Assembly: GCA_018302185.1 (NCBI GenBank)
Contig: JAGVZX010000100.1
Coordinates: 1-11,028 of the forward strand
From: Candidatus Woesearchaeota archaeon
GTDB lineage: Archaea > Nanobdellota > Nanobdellia > Woesearchaeales > UBA10200
Reading direction: 5' to 3'
DNA: 11,028 bases
Of this stretch, positions 6,225-11,028 are shown one piece after another; positions within the stretch are counted from its first letter, which is position 1, and the number at the start of each line of letters is the position of its first letter. The translations under genes and the position numbers were made by a program. Below the pieces are notes generated by a model. That model had not been told where the DNA came from. It worked only from the letters and a program-made list of their open reading frames with translations, and searched no databases.

Positions 6225-6411
6225 AGCAGCTGCCGCCAATCTAGTTGGCACAAATCCAGAAAAGATTTTAAGTTGCGACGGGCAATGCCATCTGATTGCA
6301 CATCAGAAAATACAACACGCAATGCTTTACTATCCTCATATCTATATTCTCAATGTAGAGGAGGAGCAACTAAGAATATTATCAACGCCAGTGCCAACTG
6401 CGGCAGCTGCT
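6225..6411 (+). ncRNA. Structured RNA element, copy B (three-member family)
   Basis: P1 is a 12-bp perfect helix (6225-6236 AGCAGCTGCCGC with 6400-6411), followed by a 6-nt 5'-side bulge (6237-6242) and a 9-bp P2 (6243-6251 AGTTGGCAC with 6391-6399). Beyond P1 a further 9-bp pairing exists (6211-6219 with 6415-6423, one G.T). The interior is 139 nt with CGGGCAATG (6279-6287) and TAGAGGAG (6356-6363). It shares AAGTTGCGACGGGCAATG and GTAGAGGAGGAGCAACT with copy C. AGTTGC (6271-6276 region) and GCAACT (6366-6371) can pair as P3, and TCTGAT/ATCAGA (6291-6296 with 6301-6306) forms a hairpin inside. A TATA-like box precedes it at the right distance. The 320 nt between the Kae1 and hydrolase starts hold only this element and promoters; frames running through it are artefacts. 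Confidence 0.75.
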
Positions 6412-6442
6412 TCGTATACATTTACTATGCCTATTCAAAAGG

Positions 6443-6450
6443 TTTTTATT
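6443..6450 (+). promoter_or_regulatory. Possible TATA box for the first hydrolase copy
   Basis: TTTTTATT lies about 35 nt upstream of the tandem ATGATG at 6481-6486. It would give a very short leader that includes GAGG at 6474-6477. Confidence 0.35.
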
Positions 6451-6480
6451 TAGTGAAATTTTACTTAGTTAAAGAGGCTC

Positions 6481-7369
6481 ATGATGAAATTAAGTAAAAA
6501 GGTGTTATTGGCTGTTTCTTTAGTTATTATTCTAGCATTCGCATTATTAATCGGTGTTATGGTCTCTAATCCAAATCCTGCTCAAGAATACGACGACCAG
6601 ACAAAAGCGAAACTAAAATCATACAACACAGAGCTTGACTTACTAAAGAGATTAATCCAGGAATCTCCATATAACAAAACATTAAAAAATCTTCTCATTG
6701 ATCTTGGTCCATGGATTGACAGGCTCTCCTTGGGAAACTAGGGAGCTAGGCGAATTCTTATACAAAAATAACTTCACTGTCTATGGTGTAAGATTATATG
6801 CGCATGGCACAAATGTTGAGCAGTTGCGTTATTCAAAATGGCAGCAATGGTATGGCTCTGTAGAAGATGCTTACGGCACTCTTAAATATTATTCTTCAAA
6901 TATCTATGTTGGTGGCGTTTCAACAGGCGCTGCCTTATCTTTGATGCTTGCAGAAAATCATCCTGACATTAAAGCAGTTGTCTCTATGGCTGCCCCAATT
7001 TACTTAAACAGCAAAAAAAGCATGTTTGCAGTGATACTCAAGTATTTTATGCCATATTCTCCAAGAGAATTAACAGATGAAGAGAAACAGTATTATTATG
7101 ACATGCATGTTGTTAATGCAGTTGAGCAGCTTTACAAAGCAATTGGTGCTTATAGAAAGAATCTGGATAAAATAACTCAGCCAGTATTGATTCTGCAAGC
7201 TACTAATGATACAACAGTTTTCTCTATAAGCGCAGAGATTATCAATAAAAATCTTGGCTCTACTAATAAGACCTTAATTTGGTACAATGAAACCAAGCAT
7301 GTCCTGACTAAAAGCGATTTAAAAGAGAATGTATTCAATGATGTTCTTGCATTCTTGAATTTAAATTAA
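6481..7369 (+). pseudogene. Broken membrane-anchored alpha/beta hydrolase (paralogue of the next gene)
   Basis: This locus is homologous end to end with the intact hydrolase at 7448-8467, but it is split into two frames. The first part (6481-6741) encodes an N-terminal membrane anchor (about residues 7-27) and the lead-in '..SPYNKTLKNLL', then reads out of frame to a stop. The second part, open from about 6698, encodes the catalytic domain from ILVHGLTGSPWETRELGE onward. Between NKTL and ILVHG there are 16 nt here but 123 nt in the paralogue: a net loss of 107 nt, not a multiple of three. The triad is intact in the second part (S in GVSTG, D in ATNDTT, H in TKHVL). A 223-residue soluble fragment could in principle start at TTG 6698, but nothing marks that as a real start. 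Confidence 0.8.
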
Positions 7370-7417
7370 TTGCTTTTTATAATTACGCTCAGTTTAATGC
7401 CTTTAATCATCAAAAGC

Positions 7418-7425
7418 TTTATATC
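7418..7425 (+). promoter_or_regulatory. TATA box for the intact hydrolase gene
   Basis: TTTATATC follows a purine-rich BRE-like CAAAAGC and is centred about 27 nt upstream of the ATG at 7448. No Shine-Dalgarno sequence intervenes, so the message is probably leaderless and independent of the broken copy upstream. Confidence 0.6.
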
Positions 7426-7447
7426 CCCTAGTATTTTATAAAACAAA

Positions 7448-8467
7448 ATGAATTCAAAAAAGAGGAAATTGCCTAAATTTAATAGGAAGCATGTTATTTA
7501 TATCTCTGTTCTTGCTGTCATTGTTGTAGTTATCGCATCATTATTAGTATTTAAGCAGGAATATACTATTGATTACAGCCCGGAATACAAGTTACAGCTA
7601 GAATCTCTTGGTAACCAGATAAATCTGTTAAAATCATCTTATGGATCTTCTCCGGACAATAAGACATTGCAGCTCTCATTGCTCCAAAAATATTATGAAT
7701 ATGATATCACAGTTGCAAAAGCTAGCAGTTTGCGCCCAGAAAAAGGAAATGAACCATATCTTCTAATAAATAATGATTCAGCTAAAGCAATAATTTTAGT
7801 TCATGGTTTTACAGCTTCTCCTTGGGAAACTAGGGAATTAGGCGAATTTTTACACAAGAACGGATTTACTGTCTATGGTGTAAGGCTTTTTGGCCATGGT
7901 ACAGAAGTTGAGCAACTTAAGTTCTCAGAGTGGGAGCAATGGTACCATTCAGTTGAATATTCCTATCAATCATTAAGATACTATTCTCCAAATATCTATG
8001 TTGGCGGCGTATCTATCGGCGGCAGCCTCTCATTTGTCCTTGCAAGAAACCATCCTGATCTTAAGGGAGTAGTCTCTATGGGCACACCTATCTCTCTTCA
8101 GAATAAGCAGAGCAAATTAGCTTTTATTGCAAAATATTTCATGGATTATACAGCTGCTGCATCATTGACAGAAGAAGAAAAGCTATATTATTATGGCAAG
8201 CGCGCGGTCGCAGGAGTTGCTGAATTATATGGTGCAATAAATAAATACAAAAAAAACCTGGATAATATAAATCAGCCTGTGCTGATCATGCAGGCAACCA
8301 GGGATCCTACAGTTGTGCCTTCTAGTGCAGATATCATCTATTCAGGATTGACAGGGTCTAAAGGCAAAAAGATCATCTGGTATGAAGAGGACAAGCATGT
8401 TCTGCTGAAAAGCAGCAGCAAGGAAAAAGTGTTTGATGATATACTTGGTTTTCTACAGAGAAATTGA
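7448..8467 (+). CDS. Membrane-anchored alpha/beta hydrolase (carboxylesterase/lysophospholipase-like)
   Basis: This is a 339-residue serine hydrolase. Residues 1-14 are basic and 16-35 form one membrane segment, so the catalytic domain should face outside. A linker of about 75 residues leads to the alpha/beta fold: oxyanion-hole motif LVHGF (117-121), nucleophile S189 in GVSIG (187-191), acid D286 in ATRDPTVV and base H317 in DKHVLL. The HGFTASPWETRELGEFL motif and the triad spacing resemble the Est30/monoglyceride-lipase-type carboxylesterase group, which cleaves ester bonds of short acyl or lipid substrates. The true substrate cannot be read from the sequence. It follows a broken tandem copy by 78 nt and has its own TATA box. 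The start at 7448 fits the leaderless spacing and the basic-then-hydrophobic N-terminus. Confidence 0.85.
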   Translation: MNSKKRKLPKFNRKHVIYISVLAVIVVVIASLLVFKQEYTIDYSPEYKLQLESLGNQINLLKSSYGSSPDNKTLQLSLLQKYYEYDITVAKASSLRPEKGNEPYLLINNDSAKAIILVHGFTASPWETRELGEFLHKNGFTVYGVRLFGHGTEVEQLKFSEWEQWYHSVEYSYQSLRYYSPNIYVGGVSIGGSLSFVLARNHPDLKGVVSMGTPISLQNKQSKLAFIAKYFMDYTAAASLTEEEKLYYYGKRAVAGVAELYGAINKYKKNLDNINQPVLIMQATRDPTVVPSSADIIYSGLTGSKGKKIIWYEEDKHVLLKSSSKEKVFDDILGFLQRN

Positions 8468-8526
8468 TAAGAAATTAAATTTAGCATATGCATTCTGGCT
8501 GCTATGCAAAATCCAAAACCAAAATG

Positions 8527-8536
8527 TTTATATATT
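8527..8536 (+). promoter_or_regulatory. Possible TATA box for the small membrane-protein pair
   Basis: TTTATATATT, with a BRE-like CCAAAATG before it, lies about 100 nt upstream of the ATG at 8631. TTATATAG at 8559-8566 is an alternative. The leader would include a CAATAA/TTATTG inverted repeat (8571-8576 with 8583-8588). The 163 nt between the hydrolase and this gene show nothing else. Confidence 0.35.
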
Positions 8537-8630
8537 AACTCGTTTATACTTCATCGATTATATAGTAGTGCAATAATAAGTTTTATTGTATTGGTTAAAT
8601 CTATATCATTCGATTAAAAAGAGGTGCATG

Positions 8631-8933
8631 ATGGTACAGTACTTAGAGGGCGTATTGCAGGTAGCAGCTATCTTCTTATCGGTTGTCGCAGGCATATTTG
8701 CAGCCTCTTTATTCAAGGTTTCTCATGAGACAGAGCACCTAAAGCCATGGAGGCTTCTTATCGTTGCACTGATACTGTTTGCTATCGAGGAAACCCTTGG
8801 CGCATTGGTCGCATTCAAGATAATTCTTCCTACATTTCTCACACATATTGTCCCAACAGCAATATTGATATCGTTGATATTCGCATTGTCTGCGCAGATA
8901 AAGCATCATACAAGAAAACATGATGAGTTTTAG
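8631..8933 (+). CDS. Small three-helix membrane protein (first of a paralogous pair)
   Basis: I do not recognise the family. It has 100 residues with hydrophobic segments at about 8-29, 41-62 and 66-90 and a basic, His-rich tail (KHHTRKHDEF). The loop and second helix hold HLKPWRLLIVALILFAIEETLGAL; the PW-[RK]-LL and [IV]E-[EQ]-x-L pattern recurs in the next gene, so the two are paralogues. I chose ATG 8631 because GAGGTG (8621-8626) precedes it by 4 nt; the frame is open to 8586, but that adds a segment overlapping the leader. The stop is 9 nt before the next ATG, so the two are certainly cotranscribed. A heteromeric membrane complex or a membrane sensor input module are both possible. Confidence 0.75.
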   Translation: MVQYLEGVLQVAAIFLSVVAGIFAASLFKVSHETEHLKPWRLLIVALILFAIEETLGALVAFKIILPTFLTHIVPTAILISLIFALSAQIKHHTRKHDEF

Positions 8934-8942
8934 GAGGATCAA

Positions 8943-9272
8943 ATGGCAGTTGACATCGGAGTTTTTTTGACGACATGGGCCCCAAGGCTTAACCTGTTGC
9001 TTGTTGTATATGTAGTCTATCTCTTCATCACATTATTCAGAAGGAAATCAGATGAGCATATCTATACGACTCCCTGGAAATTATTGTTTGTTGCAGTCTC
9101 TGTCTATATAGTTGAGCAGTCTCTTACAGTCCTCCGTATGCTTGAAATCGTTTCATATCCTCATCTGTTGGTCAATGGGGCATTCGAGATTGTAATAATA
9201 ACATTATTCATCTACACATTATTGCTTCAGAGAGAGCATGTTGCTAAAGAGATATTTGGGAAAAGATTTTAG
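8943..9272 (+). CDS. Small three-helix membrane protein (second of a paralogous pair)
   Basis: I do not recognise the family. It has 109 residues with hydrophobic segments at about 15-33, 46-66 and 76-95, a basic loop after helix 1 (FRRKSDEH) and a basic tail (KEIFGKRF). TTPWKLLFVAVSVYIVEQSLTVL matches the PW-[RK]-LL ... [IV]E-[EQ]-x-L pattern of the gene before it, including the position of the acidic residue within helix 2. The strong Shine-Dalgarno GGAGGATC (8933-8940) overlaps the upstream stop region, so translation is probably coupled. RNA element C starts 29 nt after its stop. Confidence 0.78.
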   Translation: MAVDIGVFLTTWAPRLNLLLVVYVVYLFITLFRRKSDEHIYTTPWKLLFVAVSVYIVEQSLTVLRMLEIVSYPHLLVNGAFEIVIITLFIYTLLLQREHVAKEIFGKRF

Positions 9273-9300
9273 AAAATAATGCCTATAAGTCAAAAGCAGA

Positions 9301-9499
9301 AAAGCCAGAGCGACCGCCATTTTATGGCGAGCACAATTCAGTAAAACAATCCAAAGTTGCGACGGGCAATGGCATCTATTAGCTAAGCTAGAAACAATTA
9401 AGATAATTTACCGCATTTCACAGATATTTTACTAAGCGTAGAGGAGGAGCAACTCTTCTACTAAAAAAGCTAGTGCTTGCTGGCGGTCGCTCTGGCTTT
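9301..9499 (+). ncRNA. Structured RNA element, copy C (three-member family)
   Basis: This copy has the longest outer helix: P1 is 18 bp without a mismatch (9301-9318 AAAGCCAGAGCGACCGCC with 9482-9499). A 7-nt 5'-side bulge (ATTTTAT, 9319-9325) follows, then a 9-bp P2 (9326-9334 GGCGAGCAC with 9473-9481 GTGCTTGCT) with two G.T positions that pair only as RNA. The interior is 138 nt with CGGGCAATG (9363-9371) and TAGAGGAG (9439-9446). AGTTGC/GCAACT can form P3, and a small TAGC-TAA-GCTA hairpin lies at the place of the copy B hairpin. It sits between the membrane-protein pair and the pilin gene. No convincing TATA box is visible; an AT-rich stretch at 9270-9280 is at a suitable distance. Confidence 0.75.
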
Positions 9500-9509
9500 G
9501 TAGAGGTAA

Positions 9510-9519
9510 TTTAATAAAT
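9510..9519 (+). promoter_or_regulatory. Possible TATA box for the pilin-like gene
   Basis: TTTAATAAAT lies about 32 nt upstream of ATG 9547, just after the end of RNA element C. It would give a very short leader. The gene may also be read through from element C. Confidence 0.3.
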
Positions 9520-9546
9520 CATCATCTGATGAAGAGAAGGGGTAAA

Positions 9547-9867
9547 ATGAAATTCAATAACACATCTTTGTTTATATTTAATAAAAGAGTAGGAAAGCGC
9601 GGAATCTCACCTTTGATAGCTACTGTTCTTCTTGTTGCGTTTGCAGTTGCCTTAGGTGCAGTAGTCATGAACTGGGCAAAAGGCGTTGAAGAGGCAGAAA
9701 CTTCTGGCGGAGAATCTGTTGCATCATCTGTACAGGGTTCAGATGCATCTGGCTGTATAATACCTGCGCCTGTGCCGCAAGACCCATTGAAGCTGGTAAT
9801 GATCAAGTATTTGCGAGGAGAAATCACGAAAGCGGATTATTTTACGCAGAGCCAAGGGTTTAAATAG
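9547..9867 (+). CDS. Type IV pilin/archaellin-like protein with class III signal peptide
   Basis: This is a 106-residue protein. A basic leader ends in KRG (17-19), followed by ISPLIATVLLVAFAVALG and VVMNW, the hydrophobic N-terminal helix of archaeal type IV pilins and archaellins. The prepilin peptidase (PibD/FlaK) would cut after G19. The mature part is short: a Ser/Gly/Glu linker, a CIIPAPVPQ stretch, and a C-terminal segment (80-101, LKLVMIKYLRGEITKADYF) whose pattern resembles a SHOCT-type short oligomerisation helix rather than a pilin beta domain. No pilus assembly ATPase or prepilin peptidase is in the window. The frame is open from ATG 9529; I chose ATG 9547 because AGAAGGGGT lies 4 nt before it. 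Its stop is about 160 nt from the convergent 23S end. Confidence 0.8.
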   Translation: MKFNNTSLFIFNKRVGKRGISPLIATVLLVAFAVALGAVVMNWAKGVEEAETSGGESVASSVQGSDASGCIIPAPVPQDPLKLVMIKYLRGEITKADYFTQSQGFK

Positions 9868-10003
9868 AAATATATTCTAATTTTAATTTAATATAAAATT
9901 AAATTCTGTATTAAATTTGCATAGTTATCTCTAAGTTAGATTATTCTCCAAAAAAATATCCCACTAGAACATTCATCTATAGCTCCCTCTACCTCATAAA
10001 ACA

Positions 10004-10029
10004 ATTAAAAACAAAATAAGAAAAAAAAA
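10004..10029 (-). terminator. Oligo(T) terminator of the rRNA transcript
   Basis: On the minus strand the 23S 3' end runs into a run of nine T followed by more T-rich sequence, the usual hairpin-free archaeal terminator. The 162 nt between the pilin stop and the 23S hold no 5S rRNA or tRNA that I can see. Confidence 0.55.
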
Positions 10030-11028
10030 TGATGCCATGCATAGTAAATCAGTACAGATACGAACGTATTGGGAACTGCAGGCTGAACAGCTCGTTACCT
10101 TGCTGCTTACACCTCAGTTCCATTAAACCCATCTTCTATGGGAGTCCGTAGTGTCTCTTTTTGAGGAGGGGTTCATGCTTAGATGCTTTCAGCATTTATC
10201 CCTCAACACGTAGCTGCGCGGCATACCTTATCAGATAACCGCTCGACCAGAGGTGTCGAAAGTCAGTTCCTCTCGTACTATGACTTCCTTCCTCTCAGAC
10301 ACTAAACATTTCCAGTAGATATCAAACCAACTGCCTCACAGCGTTGTGAACCCAGCTCGCGATCCCTTTTAATGGGTGAACACCCCCACCCTTGGCCGCT
10401 TCTGCACGGCCAGGATAGGAAGAGCCGACATCGATGTAGCAAGCCGCGCCGTCGATATGTTCTTGTAAAGTTAGTTTCCCACTTCACAGTATGAACTCTC
10501 GGGCGCGACAACTCTGTTATCCCCGGAGTAACTTTTCAGTCATCCCTAGCCCCCATTAAGGAGGCATAGAGGTTCGCTAGACCCAACTTTCGTTTCTGAG
10601 ACCAGTATTATTGTGATCTCAGTCAGGCTGACTTTTGCTCTTGCACTCTACACCGGATTTCTAAACCGGTTGAGTCAACCATTGGGCCCTGTCGATACCT
10701 TTTCGACAGGGTGCCACCCCAGCCAAACTGCCCACCAATTGTTGTCCCTGTAAACAGGTTAGCAACGTAAGCTCTATAGGCTAGTGTGACATTGTCGTCT
10801 ATCTTGAACCCGAAAGTCCAAGCTTAGCAACTCCTAGCTACGCTTTGCAATAAAGCTTGCGTTACAGCAACAGGCTGCAGTAAAGTTTCACGGGGTCTTC
10901 GCTTCCCACTGGAAATCTTCGGCCTTTGCACCGAAGGAGTGTATTCAGTGGAGTCCGTCTCGGGACAGTGGAGATCTCGTTACGCCCTTCATGCGCGTCG
11001 TCAATCAAACGACAAGGTATTTCGCTCA
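10030..11028 (-). rRNA. rrl: 23S ribosomal RNA, 3' third (domains V-VI), partial
   Basis: The minus strand matches the 3' part of large-subunit rRNA and continues past the window edge. Landmarks are the GAAGACCCCGTGAAACTTTACTG peptidyl-transferase segment (10880-10905), GGCTGGGGTGGC of the P-loop region (about 10715-10730), GGGGATAACAG before helix 89 (10515-10530), ATCGATGTCGGCTC (10420-10435), the A-loop GTGTTCACCC, the sarcin-ricin loop AGTACGAGAGGAAC (10266-10279), and GCTGAAAGCATCTAAGCATGAA near the 3' end. The base at the A2058 position is G, as is usual for archaea. The exact 3' end is uncertain by about 10-15 nt. A 34-nt insertion interrupts the helix 89 loop (separate entry). The L1-stalk part (about 10740-10850) looks more diverged than the rest. 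Confidence 0.97.
10457..10490 (-). other. Candidate 34-nt BHB micro-intron (or expansion hairpin) in 23S helix 89
   Basis: Universally, the H89 tip reads GAGUUCAUAUCGACGG. Here, on the minus strand, GAGTTCAT (to 10491) and ATCGACGG (from 10456) are separated by 34 extra nt. The flanks build an exact bulge-helix-bulge: central helix GTTC (10496-10493) with GAAC (10462-10459), 4 bp; a 3-nt bulge ATA after each strand of it (10492-10490 and 10458-10456); the exon side closes with GA/TC. Inside, TGTGAAGT (10488-10481) pairs with ACTTTACA (10471-10464), 8 bp with one G.U and a 9-nt loop. Cleavage after the second base of each bulge, as tRNA-splicing endonuclease does, removes exactly the 34 nt and restores the consensus. 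Retention as an rRNA expansion is the alternative. Confidence 0.7.

Noticed and set aside
6161..6322. N-terminal extension of Kae1 to 6322
   Set aside because: It overlaps the P1 helix and core of RNA element B, has no similarity to Kae1 N-termini, and ATG 6160 gives the canonical start.
6204..6497. Plus-strand 97-codon frame through RNA element B
   Set aside because: It lies within the structured element, its protein has no recognisable features, and it only reflects a lack of stops.
6698..6741. Programmed frameshift joining the two halves of the first hydrolase copy
   Set aside because: There is no slippery heptamer at the overlap, and the paralogue shows that 107 nt are missing at this point, so a deletion explains the split more simply.
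4572..9499. The three repeated elements as MITEs or insertion-sequence remnants with terminal inverted repeats
   Set aside because: The terminal repeats differ entirely in sequence between copies, no target-site duplications are apparent, and pairing is kept by compensation including G.U pairs. That fits RNA structure better than transposon ends recognised by sequence.
10302..10511. Minus-strand 69-codon frame within the 23S gene
   Set aside because: It lies entirely in conserved rRNA sequence.
1..11028. CRISPR arrays, integrases, transposases or attachment sites
   Set aside because: No regularly spaced direct repeats, recombinase motifs or tRNA-flanked duplications were seen on either strand.

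Overview
The window is most likely a piece of an AT-rich archaeal chromosome. The evidence is a ribosomal protein eL33 start, a membrane-anchored archaeal LonB protease, Kae1, a TFB-type zinc ribbon, a class III (pilin-type) signal peptide, TATA-box promoters with leaderless or short-leader starts, and an archaeal-type 23S rRNA. The small genes, low GC and lack of linked operons recall DPANN lineages (Woesearchaeota/Pacearchaeota-like). That placement is inference from gene style, not from a phylogeny.

Layout. Positions 1-2483 are all minus-strand genes: the 5' end of rpl35ae (eL33), a 105-residue HExxH protein, a stand-alone TctA/DUF112-type permease, a membrane-anchored OB-fold protein and a small ribbon-helix-helix regulator. 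The regulator is divergent from lonB (2569-4551, +), and a palindrome sits between the two promoters. A 56-residue zinc-ribbon protein (+) then faces Kae1 (5102-6160, -). From 6481 to 8467 there are two tandem paralogous membrane-anchored alpha/beta hydrolases; the first is broken by a deletion of about 107 nt. Next come two small paralogous membrane proteins (8631-9272), a pilin-like protein (9547-9867), and the 3' third of a 23S rRNA gene on the minus strand (10030 to the window end, partial).

Two signals are not explained by protein genes. First, three intergenic elements (about 4572-4761, 6225-6411 and 9301-9499) share one architecture: a long outer helix, a 6-7 nt bulge on the 5' side only, a 9-bp second helix, and a 138-139 nt interior with two conserved core motifs at fixed positions. 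The helix sequences differ completely between copies yet stay paired, including G.U pairs. This is the covariation expected of a structured RNA family that I do not recognise. Second, the 23S rRNA carries a 34-nt insertion in the helix 89 loop. Its flanks form a 3 nt bulge - 4 bp helix - 3 nt bulge (BHB) motif, and removing it at the predicted cuts restores the usual H89 sequence, so it looks like a micro-intron.

The protein genes do not form one pathway. They are mostly housekeeping (translation, tRNA t6A modification, membrane proteolysis, transcription) mixed with surface or envelope proteins (pilin, lipase-like hydrolases, small membrane proteins). Most genes appear to have their own promoter.
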